Source: Vibrio sp. 16 (lineage in GTDB: Bacteria > Pseudomonadota > Gammaproteobacteria > Enterobacterales > Vibrionaceae). Taken from it: a DNA stretch of 64,000 bases. Made by a program: the position numbers and the translations under genes. The notes under the pieces were generated by a model, which saw only the letters and a list, made by a program, of their open reading frames with translations, was not told the DNA's origin and searched no databases. The DNA lies in the NCBI RefSeq assembly GCF_963681195.1, contig NZ_OY808998.1:248001-312000 (forward strand). Reading direction: 5' to 3'. The number at the start of each line of letters is the position of its first letter. Positions within the stretch are counted from its first letter, which is position 1. Below, piece by piece: positions 33,359 through 42,510 of the stretch.

Positions 33359-34231
33359 TCAATCTTTCAACTTTTCGGCTAAAAAATCAATCAGTAAGCG
33401 TACTTTAGGAGATAAGTTCCGGTTTTGCGGATAAAGAGCCCATATCCCTTCTCGCTCATCCCGATAATCGCTCAAGACTTCAATCAAGCTGCCTGTATCC
33501 AACGCCGATTGGACATAATAATCAGGCAATTGAACCAAGCCTAAACCGCGTATCGCAGCGTCAAGCAGTGAATAACCCGAATTGCAGTGAATGCGCCCAG
33601 AAACGCGGATTGACTTTTCACCTTTACTGTCTTTAAAGCGCCAGTAATCAACCGAACCCACCAAGCATTGGTGATTTGAGAGTTCAGACAATGTATGAGG
33701 CTCACCAAAACGGTCGAGATACTCTTTACTTGCGCATACATAAAGTTGACGGCTCGACAAACGCTTTGCGACCAAACTCGAATCTTGCAATCTTCCTAGT
33801 CGAATCGCGACATCAACGCCCATCTCAATCAGATCGAGCTTTTGATTCGTCAGATTCAAATCCAAATCTACTTGTGGGTACTTTTCCAAAAACTGATGCA
33901 GCAAAGGAGCGAGCTGCTGCTCTCCATAGGTGACCGGGGCCGTCACTTTTAACAACCCTTTTGGCGTTGATTGCATTTGAGTAACGGCTAACTCTGCAAG
34001 CTCCAACCCTTCGACTAACTGCTTACACTGCTGATAGTAAAGTTGCCCCGCTTCAGTGAGCGAGACTCGCCGCGTGGTTCGATTAAACAACTTCACCGCC
34101 AAACGCTCTTCCAACGACGAGACCCTGCGGCTAACCTGAGCGACAGAAGTATCGAGCTTTTTCGCTGCTGCGGTGAAAGATTGCGTCTCTGCCACGCCAA
34201 CAAACTCGCTGACACCTTCCCAATTTGCCAT
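33359..34231 (-). CDS. LysR-family transcriptional regulator
   Basis: 290 aa. The winged HTH is at residues about 1-60 (FTAAAKKLDTSVAQVSRRVS, EERLAVKLFNRTTRRVSLT), with a substrate-binding-like effector domain afterwards (LLKVTAPVTYGEQQLAPLL). It is of the AaeR/DmlR-like subgroup. No obvious divergent target is adjacent; the next gene rightward is a hypothetical. The effector is unknown. Confidence 0.93.
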   Translation of the reverse strand: MANWEGVSEFVGVAETQSFTAAAKKLDTSVAQVSRRVSSLEERLAVKLFNRTTRRVSLTEAGQLYYQQCKQLVEGLELAELAVTQMQSTPKGLLKVTAPVTYGEQQLAPLLHQFLEKYPQVDLDLNLTNQKLDLIEMGVDVAIRLGRLQDSSLVAKRLSSRQLYVCASKEYLDRFGEPHTLSELSNHQCLVGSVDYWRFKDSKGEKSIRVSGRIHCNSGYSLLDAAIRGLGLVQLPDYYVQSALDTGSLIEVLSDYRDEREGIWALYPQNRNLSPKVRLLIDFLAEKLKD

Positions 34232-34367
34232 TACATTTATCCATCAAATACATGCTTAACTACGTCTTATTGTTACACTGAGGTAATAATAAACGCAACA
34301 CGCTTATCGCTGTAAAATGGCGCGCTTGTGGTAAACTTTTTCCTTTATTGGTTATTGAATTAAATCC

Positions 34368-34769
34368 ATGTCTAAATTGAAACTGTCTTTGCTCGGCGCT
34401 CTAGTGGCCATAGCGGCGCTACTTGCTTACGTGTTTATCCCAACGCATGTGCGCTTGGGTAGCGAAATAACGAATCAACAAGTGGGCGAAAACTATCGTC
34501 TAGTCGGTTACAAGGCAATCTCAACCAAACCGCAAGACGGTAAGCTGAACCATTACTTCCTGATCGCGAAAGACGCCACGATTGAAGATGCCGAACCTTT
34601 CTTAATCAGCTCTGACCCATTCTTAACCGTCGATAGTGTCGTCGACAACAAACTGAGCTTGAGTATTAAAGGTCGCGTAAAACACTTTGATAATGACCTC
34701 TGGGTCGAAAACGGCGATGGCAAGGTTGAACACTGGTACATCAGCGCCAACATCAACTACGTGCGCTAG
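34368..34769 (+). CDS. Hypothetical membrane-anchored periplasmic protein
   Basis: 133 aa. One N-terminal membrane helix (LSLLGALVAIAALLAYVFI) is followed by an approximately 105-residue beta-rich domain (HYFLIAKDA, LWVENGDGKVEHWYISANI). Not recognised. It lies 66 bases upstream of the pseudouridine synthase gene, separated from it by a large hairpin. Confidence 0.7.
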   Translation: MSKLKLSLLGALVAIAALLAYVFIPTHVRLGSEITNQQVGENYRLVGYKAISTKPQDGKLNHYFLIAKDATIEDAEPFLISSDPFLTVDSVVDNKLSLSIKGRVKHFDNDLWVENGDGKVEHWYISANINYVR

Positions 34770-34788
34770 ACTAGCAATCCGACCACAA

Positions 34789-34822
34789 ACAGGTAAAATC
34801 ACGCCCCTGTGATTTTGCCTGT
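34789..34822. other. 14-bp inverted repeat before the pseudouridine synthase gene
   Basis: ACAGGTAAAATCAC and GTGATTTTGCCTGT pair over 14 positions with one G-U, with loop GCCCCT. There is no T run, so it is a weak candidate for a terminator. It ends 13 bases before the preferred ATG and would sequester the alternative GTG at 34809. Confidence 0.6.
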
Positions 34823-34835
34823 AGTGAACCCGTCC

Positions 34836-36515
34836 ATGCACCAACCGGAACAACTCTTTACCCGTTTTGACACCCCAATCGACGGAATAACGCTTCCAGA
34901 AAAGTTTACCTTCCCGTTCTACTATCAGCCTCATCCGCTGTGTGTTCTTGCGGCCGAGCAATTGCAAACGCATTTGACTCACCAAACTGACTGGCAGCAC
35001 GATTTTGGTCTGACGGGGAATCAAGATGGCATTGGCAAGATGTTTGGCGTGCTTTTGGTGCACTCCCCAGACGGAGAACTTGGCTACTTTTCAGCTTTCT
35101 CTGGAAAAATCGCCGATCAAAACCTGCTACCCGGCTTTGTGCCGCCAGTGTTCGATATGTTGGCAGAAGAGAGCTTTTTCCGATCAGATTTAGCTAAGAT
35201 CACCGAACTTAACAAACAAGTAAAACAGCGACAAGCCAATCCAGAGCTCCATGCGCTTCAACAACAGTTAGCGCAGTATCAAGATGACTATCAGCAAGCG
35301 GAGCAAACCCAGCGCGAACTGATGATTCAAGGCCGCGCGGCGCGCAAGAAGCAGCGAAAACTTGCAGAGCAAACGCTGGCTGGCGATGCGTTAACACTGG
35401 CGCTCGATGATCTGGCTAGGCAAAGCGTGGCAGAAAAGAATGTGCTTAAGTACCTCAAACTGGAATGGGAAGAGAAAATCAATCAAGTTTCCATTCAGTT
35501 GAATGAGCTAACCGAGCAGATCGATGCGATCAAGCAGCAGCGCAAACAACGCTCCAATCAACTGCAAAACAAGTTGTTCGAGCAGTATCGCTTTTACAAC
35601 ATCCGTAAAGATGAAAAATCTCTTAAAGCGATTTTTGCCCCAACGACAAGCCCAACCCCACCAGCGGGCGCGGGAGAATGCGCAGCACCCAAGCTGCTTC
35701 ATTTTGCGTTTAAACACGGCTACACACCGCTCGCTCTGGCCGAATTTTGGTGGGGCGTGTCGCCAAAGTCGGAGATTCGCAAACACAAAAGCTACTACCC
35801 GTCTTGCAACAGTAAATGCCAACCGATTTTGGGCCATATGCTAGAAGGTATGCGTATTGACGACAATCCGCTAGAGAAGAGTTGGGCAGAAGACAAAGAG
35901 CTAGAGATCGTATATGAAGATGACGCCATGGTGATCGTCAACAAGCCGTCCGGTCTGCTTTCTGTCCCGGGTAAGACTATTACCGACTCCGCCTACACAA
36001 GATTGCAAAAGCGCTACCCAGATGCTGAGGGGCCATTTGTTATTCATCGACTCGATATGGCCACGTCAGGAATCTTGGTATTCGCTCTAACCCGACGCGC
36101 TAATAAAAACCTGCAGAAACAATTTATCTCCCGCTCTGTGCAAAAACGCTACATCGCACAGATTGAAGGTGAAGTCCAAGTGCAAAATGGCACCATCAAC
36201 TTACCTATGCGAGGCGATCCAGATGACCGTCCGCGTCAGCTTGTCTGTTACGAGCACGGAAAACCCGCTGAGACGTACTGGGAACTGATCGAGACATCCA
36301 ACGGGCAATCAAAGCTCTATATGCATCCCAAGACAGGAAGAACGCATCAACTCCGTGTCCATTGTGCTCATCACCTTGGTCTCAATATGCCCATCGTTGG
36401 TGATGCGCTATACGGAACGAAAAGTGATCGCTTGCATCTGCATGCTCAACGCCTTGAACTACACCATCCGTACAACCATGAGCCAATGACTTTCAGTGCA
36501 AAGTGTGAGTTTTGA
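34836..36515 (+). CDS. RluA-family RNA pseudouridine synthase with long N-terminal extension
   Basis: 559 aa. The C-terminal about 210 residues form the catalytic domain: VIVNKPSGLLSVPG, HRLDMATSGILVFA with the catalytic Asp, HPKTGRTHQLRVHCAH and the GDALYG motif. The N-terminal about 340 residues are a family-specific extension with an alpha-helical, Gln/Lys-rich coiled-coil (about 130-255) and CNSKCQPILGHMLEGM. It isomerises uridine in rRNA or tRNA; the target is not predictable. Starts at the ATG at 34836, with a GTG at 34809 possible but within the hairpin. Confidence 0.88.
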   Translation: MHQPEQLFTRFDTPIDGITLPEKFTFPFYYQPHPLCVLAAEQLQTHLTHQTDWQHDFGLTGNQDGIGKMFGVLLVHSPDGELGYFSAFSGKIADQNLLPGFVPPVFDMLAEESFFRSDLAKITELNKQVKQRQANPELHALQQQLAQYQDDYQQAEQTQRELMIQGRAARKKQRKLAEQTLAGDALTLALDDLARQSVAEKNVLKYLKLEWEEKINQVSIQLNELTEQIDAIKQQRKQRSNQLQNKLFEQYRFYNIRKDEKSLKAIFAPTTSPTPPAGAGECAAPKLLHFAFKHGYTPLALAEFWWGVSPKSEIRKHKSYYPSCNSKCQPILGHMLEGMRIDDNPLEKSWAEDKELEIVYEDDAMVIVNKPSGLLSVPGKTITDSAYTRLQKRYPDAEGPFVIHRLDMATSGILVFALTRRANKNLQKQFISRSVQKRYIAQIEGEVQVQNGTINLPMRGDPDDRPRQLVCYEHGKPAETYWELIETSNGQSKLYMHPKTGRTHQLRVHCAHHLGLNMPIVGDALYGTKSDRLHLHAQRLELHHPYNHEPMTFSAKCEF

Positions 36516-36679
36516 TGACAACAACTTGTTGCTTAATGATTAGTAATGGTTTTATAAATAACCCTGATTCATCCTGTGGTTCAGTTGATATTTTTGTTAC
36601 AAGCACTCATTTGACGCAACCTTTGTTTAAAAACTCATACAGCACGGTATATACTATAGCGCTACTCAAGGGAGGCTCA

Positions 36680-38812
36680 ATGAACAATCAAGCTCGGGAT
36701 GAAATACAAACCATCTATTCTCAATTTCAACGCTATCCCGGTATTGATGGCGCAATCGTCATGGAACAACAGGTGTACGCGATCTGTGCGAAACATGACC
36801 TTGAGTTGCCTCTCGCTCAGTTTCATTTTATTGAAGGATTAAAATGTAACCGAACAGATCGTATTGCAGAAGCGATTGATCACTACCTGAAGTGCCTTGA
36901 GCTTGTCACTGGGGAGGATGAAATTCTCGCCCTTCACGCCAACATATTGCTGGCGACCCTCTATACTGAGCAAGAGAATTACTACTCCGCCTATTTGATG
37001 TATAAGCGCGTGATCGACAACAGTGAAAAGCTCGATGACAACTACATGTCACTCGCTTACTGTAATGTCAGCAACTTATTACTTCAATTGCAGCAATATG
37101 ACATGACCGTCGATTTCGCGAGTAAAGCGGTCGCTAGCGCGCGAAAAGTGGCGAACAAGTCAATTGAGTCAATTAGTTACCTAAACAAAGCATTGGCCCT
37201 TGCGCTTGCAGAGCAAATCCATCAGGCGATCGAGTGTGCCAATCACGCTTTGATGATCGCTTTGCAGATTGATAACCCGCGCACCATCGCCTATGCTTAC
37301 GGCTACCTTGCGCGTATCCAGTCGATGTCTGATGATTACTCGATAAACGAGGTAAAAAGACATTTTCAACTCGCCAACAAGTACAGTGTTGTTCTCAAAG
37401 ATAAGTACATCCAAATGGAGAACGACACCTATTACGCGCAATTTCTGGAAAAGCATGACATCGACTCGGAAGCGATCCAGTTGTGTCGACAACTAGAAAA
37501 GCTCATCGACCCGACCTGCAACATCAAGTTTCATCTGCTCTACTGCCAAGTGGCGATTAATCTGGCGAAAAAACACAATCAAGCTGAACTGGTTTCCCTA
37601 CAAGCGACATACATAGAAGCCGCCAACCGAGCGCTCGCAGATACCCGCCAAAAGGAATACGCTTCCATCATCAGTAAAGTGAAGCAAGCCGCGGATGACC
37701 AAGAGCGCCGTCTACAGCAAAAAATCAAAGAGCACATTGAAGCCATTACAGAAATTGGCCAAGAGTTAGCGACCTGCCAAGACATCTCGGTTCATTTACC
37801 CTCTATTTTTAGCAAGATCACCAACATCATTCCGAGCGAAGAGTTCGGTATTGCACTTTATGATGAACAACAAGGCATTCTCGATTATCGCTACTTTTAC
37901 AACACTAAAGGTCCAATTGAGCGCTTCTATGTCGACTGCAACAAACAAACCAGCATCGGCTCTTATGTGGTCAAAACTAAATCCATGGTCCACCTAAACA
38001 ACGCGGATGCCACCAGCGTCAGGGCAGCGATTGGCTTAAGCGTCGATAGTGACAATGCGGCCATTCATCGAAAAGCGGACACTCCTTCGAGTCAATCACT
38101 GATGTTTACCCCCATCCTGTTGGGGAACAAAGTGCTGGGTATTATGTCTACGCAACATACGGAATCTGGGCAGTATCAACCCCACCACTGCCAGCTGTTT
38201 GAACAACTCGCCAGTTTTATTGCCATCGCACTCGAAAATCATGTCCAGCGTCATAAGCTGCAACAAGCCAACAACTTGTTAGACAACTTATCGAAAACCG
38301 ATCCATTGACCAAGCTCTACAATCGCTATCAACTGGATACGATTGCCCCGACGTTGATTCAAAAAGCAATCAATCAAGGCACGCAAATCGCCATCGTGAT
38401 CATCGATATCGACTTCTATAAAGGCTACAACGATCAGTTTGGTCATCAAGCCGGTGATGAGGCGCTGAAGATCGTCGCCGCCAACATCAGCAACGCGTTT
38501 TCAGATACATCCATCGACCATATCTTTCGCTATGGCGGAGATGAGTTTCTGGTGCTGTGCGATGGTCAAACCGACGAGCAGGTCATCCGCAAAATCCATC
38601 AGTTGCAAAGCGCTATTTTGTCATTAAAAATTGCGCATCCACGTTCTTATGCCAGTGATTACCTCACGCTCTCGATCGGCGTGTCCAATCATCGTCTTTA
38701 CAAAGAGCAACCATTAGATTTCAACGACCTGTTCAATGTTGCAGATAGCGCACTCTACACTGCAAAAGAACAAGGAAGAAATCAGTTCCATTTGAGAAGT
38801 GATGATAGTTAA
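36680..38812 (+). CDS. TPR-GAF-GGDEF diguanylate cyclase
   Basis: 710 aa from the ATG at 36680, directly after GGGAGG; the frame is open back to 36512 but that part overlaps the preceding gene and is not protein-like. TPR-like repeats occupy about 1-360, a helical linker about 375-400, a GAF-like domain about 405-545, then a GGDEF domain with the intact motif FRYGGDEFLV. No RxxD inhibitory site precedes the motif. Predicted to make c-di-GMP. Cytoplasmic, with no membrane segment, so it likely senses an internal signal or protein partner. Confidence 0.9.
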   Translation: MNNQARDEIQTIYSQFQRYPGIDGAIVMEQQVYAICAKHDLELPLAQFHFIEGLKCNRTDRIAEAIDHYLKCLELVTGEDEILALHANILLATLYTEQENYYSAYLMYKRVIDNSEKLDDNYMSLAYCNVSNLLLQLQQYDMTVDFASKAVASARKVANKSIESISYLNKALALALAEQIHQAIECANHALMIALQIDNPRTIAYAYGYLARIQSMSDDYSINEVKRHFQLANKYSVVLKDKYIQMENDTYYAQFLEKHDIDSEAIQLCRQLEKLIDPTCNIKFHLLYCQVAINLAKKHNQAELVSLQATYIEAANRALADTRQKEYASIISKVKQAADDQERRLQQKIKEHIEAITEIGQELATCQDISVHLPSIFSKITNIIPSEEFGIALYDEQQGILDYRYFYNTKGPIERFYVDCNKQTSIGSYVVKTKSMVHLNNADATSVRAAIGLSVDSDNAAIHRKADTPSSQSLMFTPILLGNKVLGIMSTQHTESGQYQPHHCQLFEQLASFIAIALENHVQRHKLQQANNLLDNLSKTDPLTKLYNRYQLDTIAPTLIQKAINQGTQIAIVIIDIDFYKGYNDQFGHQAGDEALKIVAANISNAFSDTSIDHIFRYGGDEFLVLCDGQTDEQVIRKIHQLQSAILSLKIAHPRSYASDYLTLSIGVSNHRLYKEQPLDFNDLFNVADSALYTAKEQGRNQFHLRSDDS

Positions 38813-38951
38813 CAAAGGGTTAGGTGCAACATTGTGCGAGTTCCTATCCCGGCTGTGAGCCAGCTCTGCCTTTCTGACCGATAGACAAAACTTCTATCGA
38901 AGTCCTAGCAATGACGCGTTACCATCAACAGCCACCACATCAGTTTGGAGT

Positions 38952-39440
38952 ATGGTAGCTGTGTCCGATTATTCAGCCACGATTCGCTGGCAGCGTCAGC
39001 AAAATGAACCTTTTAGCGACAATCAGTACAGCCGAGGGCATCTGTGGGAGTTCGACGGCGGTGTCAGTGTCCCAGCCTCGTCATCGCCTCATGTGGTTCC
39101 GCTCCCCTACTCGGTCGCAGAAAACGTTGACCCCGAAGAAGCCTTCATTGCTGCTATTTCCAGTTGCCATATGCTGACATTTCTCGGCATCGCCGCAAAA
39201 CAGCGGTATGTTGTGGATTCCTACGTTGATAACGCGATAGGTGTCATGGCCGAAGATGAAAACGGCTATACCTCTGTTACCGAGGTGACACTCTCTCCTA
39301 CTATTTGTTTTTCCGGCGACAAGAAACCATCCTTTCAGCAAATTGAGAAAATGCACCATTTAGCGCACCGACACTGCTTTATCGCCAACTCGGTCAAAAC
39401 CGACATTCGATTAAATCTCCCCCACGAGGCAGAGTCATGA
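38952..39440 (+). CDS. OsmC/Ohr-family protein
   Basis: 162 aa. The paired redox cysteines of the OsmC fold are in AISSCHMLTFL (about 70-80) and HRHCFIANSVKT. The family reduces organic hydroperoxides. The annotated ATG at 38952 has GGAG almost touching it, so the GTG at 38961 (SDYSATIRW) may be the true start. It overlaps the following gene by ATGA and is probably translationally coupled to it. Confidence 0.85.
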   Translation: MVAVSDYSATIRWQRQQNEPFSDNQYSRGHLWEFDGGVSVPASSSPHVVPLPYSVAENVDPEEAFIAAISSCHMLTFLGIAAKQRYVVDSYVDNAIGVMAEDENGYTSVTEVTLSPTICFSGDKKPSFQQIEKMHHLAHRHCFIANSVKTDIRLNLPHEAES

Positions 39441-39874
39441 AAAACAAAGCGTTATTAGCCACTTTCATCGCTTTCGGCGTCTTCATTTTAGTCGGCCAGC
39501 AAGCCAACTTATTCGGCTCAAACAAACCGGAATCTTTCCCTAAATTGCCGGACTCTCCCCAATTTGCGGTTTCAACCCAGCACGATGGCGTCTGGCTAGG
39601 GCGTCGTGTCGATGTGACAGGCAACAATATGTGTGAGCGCACCACCATCACAGGCAAGGTTGTCGATGGATTTGCAACGCTCAACCTAACATACAATGGA
39701 ACCTCTCTAAAAGGATGGATAAACGCGGACGAAAGCGAGCTCACTCTCTACGCTTCTAACCGTCAATGGGATTACCGCTTCACTGGAAGTGTTGGAAAAG
39801 ACAAAATTCAAGGCAAGTGGTACCTGACCAATGGTCCATGTAAAGGAACCTGGTATCTCGAAAAACAAGTCTAA
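39437..39874 (+). CDS. Hypothetical exported protein
   Basis: 145 aa. An N-terminal signal anchor (ALLATFIAFGVFILVG) precedes a small beta-rich domain containing two Cys (NNMCERTTITG and NGPCKGTWYLEKQ). Overlaps the OsmC gene by 4 bases (ATGA), implying co-translation. Not recognised; possibly a partner in the same stress response. Confidence 0.7.
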   Translation: MKNKALLATFIAFGVFILVGQQANLFGSNKPESFPKLPDSPQFAVSTQHDGVWLGRRVDVTGNNMCERTTITGKVVDGFATLNLTYNGTSLKGWINADESELTLYASNRQWDYRFTGSVGKDKIQGKWYLTNGPCKGTWYLEKQV

Positions 39875-39956
39875 TCACACTCACCAGTTCATGGTACACT
39901 CTGCGTCAATTCAGGGGGATTTAATTCCTCAAGACTATTAACACAGAGTGTCACCC

Positions 39957-41123
39957 ATGCCGTTCGCAAAACTAGGCCTAAGCCAACCGTTAACTCAAGC
40001 CATTCAATCTCTCGGTTACAGCAAACCCACAACTATCCAAACCAAAGCAATCCCAGCTATTTTACAAGGGGATGACCTTATCGCGGCCGCTCAAACCGGC
40101 ACAGGAAAAACCGCGAGTTTTGTCTTGCCTATTCTGGAGAAGTTGGCGAAGGGTGAAACTCAGCGAAAAAAACGAGTACGTGCGCTAATTCTTACGCCGA
40201 CTCGCGAACTGGCTCAACAAATTGAACAGAAAGTGCGCGACTACGGTCAAAACTTATCACTTACGTCTCTCGCTATGTATGGTGGCGTGGATGAAAAGCC
40301 ACAAAAGCAAGCCCTTATCGAGGGTGTCGACATTCTTATCGCAACACCAGGTCGATTGCTCGATATGTACGGTAAGCGCGCGGTTCACTTTGAGGAAATC
40401 GAGGTGTTGGTAATGGATGAAGCAGATCGCATGCTCGACATGGGCTTCATCGATGACATCAATAAGATTCTAGATCGTCTGCCAACCGATATTCAGCACC
40501 TGTTGTTCTCCGCGACGCTTTCTAACAAAGTACGAGACTTGGCGAAAACCGCCGTGCATGACCCGTTTGAGATTTCGATCGCCGCCAATCAAGCATCAAA
40601 AAAGAACATCGAACAATGGCTTATCACTGTTGATAAAGACAAAAAATCGGCTCTACTTAGCCACATGATCAAAGAGAATAATTGGGACCAAGCCCTGATC
40701 TTTATCGAAACGAAGCACGGTGCAGCCAAACTGGCATCGCAGTTAGAAAAGCGCGGGATCGAGGCAGAGGCCTTCCACAGTGGACGCAGCCAAGCGGTGC
40801 GCTCTAAACTGCTGGCTGACTTCAAAGCAGGCAAAATTAAGTACATGATTGCAACCGGTGTCGGCGCACGTGGTATCGATATCGAAGGGCTCACTCGTGT
40901 AATCAACTATGACCTGCCGTTCCCTGCCGATGAATACGTTCACCGCATTGGCCGAACTGGTCGTGCAGATGCGCAAGGCGAAGCAATTTCGTTCGTGTCA
41001 AAGGACAACTTTAAAAACCTGTGCATGATAGAAGCACGTCTAGGTCACTTGATTGAGCGCCGAGTGATTGAAGGGTTTGAACCACGCAAAGTCGTGCCGA
41101 TGAACAAAAGACTCAATCAATAG
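39957..41123 (+). CDS. DEAD-box ATP-dependent RNA helicase (RhlE-like)
   Basis: 388 aa from the ATG at 39957 (a GTG at 39948 is also in frame). Motifs in order: Q motif (TTIQTKAIPAIL), AAQTGTGKTASF, PTRELAQQ, TPGRLLD, VMDEADRML, SATL, and HRIGRTGR. Compact helicase core with a short C-terminal tail, unlike RhlB or DeaD. Likely functions in ribosome biogenesis or RNA turnover. Ends at a clear terminator. Confidence 0.95.
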   Translation: MPFAKLGLSQPLTQAIQSLGYSKPTTIQTKAIPAILQGDDLIAAAQTGTGKTASFVLPILEKLAKGETQRKKRVRALILTPTRELAQQIEQKVRDYGQNLSLTSLAMYGGVDEKPQKQALIEGVDILIATPGRLLDMYGKRAVHFEEIEVLVMDEADRMLDMGFIDDINKILDRLPTDIQHLLFSATLSNKVRDLAKTAVHDPFEISIAANQASKKNIEQWLITVDKDKKSALLSHMIKENNWDQALIFIETKHGAAKLASQLEKRGIEAEAFHSGRSQAVRSKLLADFKAGKIKYMIATGVGARGIDIEGLTRVINYDLPFPADEYVHRIGRTGRADAQGEAISFVSKDNFKNLCMIEARLGHLIERRVIEGFEPRKVVPMNKRLNQ

Positions 41124-41135
41124 TCCCAATCGAGT

Positions 41136-41158
41136 AAAGAGGCCAAGTTGGCCTCTTT
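41136..41158. terminator. Terminator between the helicase and GGDEF genes (convergent)
   Basis: Stem AAAGAGGCC/GGCCTCTTT with loop AAGTT, then TTTT-like run on the plus strand. It lies between convergent genes. Confidence 0.85.
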
Positions 41159-41161
41159 TCT

Positions 41162-42502
41162 TTAATCATCGACCACTTTAAGTACATTAGTGGGTTTCTC
41201 TTTGGCGAATACGAAGTGGCTGCCTTTACGCTCTTTAGCGATATACATTGCCTGATCGGCCAATTTCACTAAGTCACGATGATTGTCAGTACAATTCGGG
41301 TAGACGGCAATACCGATACTGACGCCAACATGATAGCCTTTATTACCGATGACAATCGGCCGCTCAACTTCATGAATGATTTGAGTCGCTTTAGCGGAAA
41401 TGAAAGACTTGTCCGTTAGTAAATCCAGGCACACAACAAACTCATCCCCGCCGAAACGGCTCACGATATCTGTCTTCCTCGTGACGGTTAAAAGGCGCTC
41501 AGAAAGACGTATCAAAACTTCATCACCAATATCATGGCCGTAGGTGTCATTGATCTCTTTAAACTTATCCAAGTCGAGGAAAAGCAACGCAACCAATAGC
41601 CCCGTTCTCTCTGCTTTCTCTAGCGCGGTTTGCAAGCGTTTTTCCATCGAGCGTCGATTGAGCAATGCCGTCAGAGAATCATGCTCTGACAAGTATTCGA
41701 GCGCATGCGTTTTCTTTTCCAGTTCAAGGGTTTGTTTACTCACCTCGTTCTCCAACTGAGACTTAGTAAACACACTGTGCTCTAACTCTTCATTCATTGC
41801 GTTAAACGTTTTTCCCAATGTACTGAACTCATTGTCTAAGTGTTCGCAGTGAATTCGATGGGAAAAACGACGCTTCTTAACACTGTTAATGGCCGTTGAA
41901 ATCGCGCGTGCGCCAATACGGAAACTTTTAAGCAGCATAAACGCAGCGAAGCTCATACCAACAGAGAACATCACCAGCACAACCGCAAGATAGACCATGG
42001 TCTCCTCGATTTTGAGGTTGGTCTGGGAAAGTTCAGTTTCATGTTCGCTCGAAATGTATTCGTACATATTTTGAATCAACATATTGTAACGCCCCGTCAA
42101 CACCGCTTGTCGCTGCGCGACGAAATCGCGTCTTGCAGACAGCTGCTTGAGCTCGGCTTGAAACTGCTTGTCTTCCGATAGAAGAGCGGTAAGTTGATTG
42201 TTTAATCGGTTGAGTTTAGTCACTTTACTCACATTGACGTTGGACATGGCCAATCGTTCAGACAAGCGTTTTTGCTGCTCGACGAGATTAGAAAAGCTTT
42301 TGTCGTCTTTATATTCTAAGTAGAGCCATAGCTCACCTTGCAGAGCACTGACTTCCGTCTGGATTTCAAGCAGTTTCATCTGGTTACGTGTTGCGTCAAC
42401 GTGTTGATTGTACAAACTGTACATTGACCACGCGGATATCACTGTCATCAGAATACCAATCCCAAGTAGCGTATACATTTTAGAAGTGATTGATCCTTTC
42501 AT
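41162..42502 (-). CDS. Membrane diguanylate cyclase coupled to a periplasmic binding protein
   Basis: 446 aa. Two membrane helices (about 10-30 and about 172-195) bracket an approximately 140-residue periplasmic helical region, followed by HAMP, a coiled coil (QLENEVSKQTLELEKK) and a GGDEF domain with RFGGDEFVV. An RxxD product-inhibition site (RKTD) sits five residues before the motif. It should produce c-di-GMP in response to its periplasmic region. The ATG at 42502 has AGGAG overlapping the stop of the binding-protein gene upstream, so the two are one translational unit. Confidence 0.92.
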   Translation of the reverse strand: MKGSITSKMYTLLGIGILMTVISAWSMYSLYNQHVDATRNQMKLLEIQTEVSALQGELWLYLEYKDDKSFSNLVEQQKRLSERLAMSNVNVSKVTKLNRLNNQLTALLSEDKQFQAELKQLSARRDFVAQRQAVLTGRYNMLIQNMYEYISSEHETELSQTNLKIEETMVYLAVVLVMFSVGMSFAAFMLLKSFRIGARAISTAINSVKKRRFSHRIHCEHLDNEFSTLGKTFNAMNEELEHSVFTKSQLENEVSKQTLELEKKTHALEYLSEHDSLTALLNRRSMEKRLQTALEKAERTGLLVALLFLDLDKFKEINDTYGHDIGDEVLIRLSERLLTVTRKTDIVSRFGGDEFVVCLDLLTDKSFISAKATQIIHEVERPIVIGNKGYHVGVSIGIAVYPNCTDNHRDLVKLADQAMYIAKERKGSHFVFAKEKPTNVLKVVDD

Positions 42503-42510
42503 TGTCACTC

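Noticed and set aside
36512..36679. 56-residue N-terminal extension of the GGDEF protein
   Set aside because: A strong SD sits right before the ATG at 36680, and the extension is not domain-like and overlaps the previous gene.
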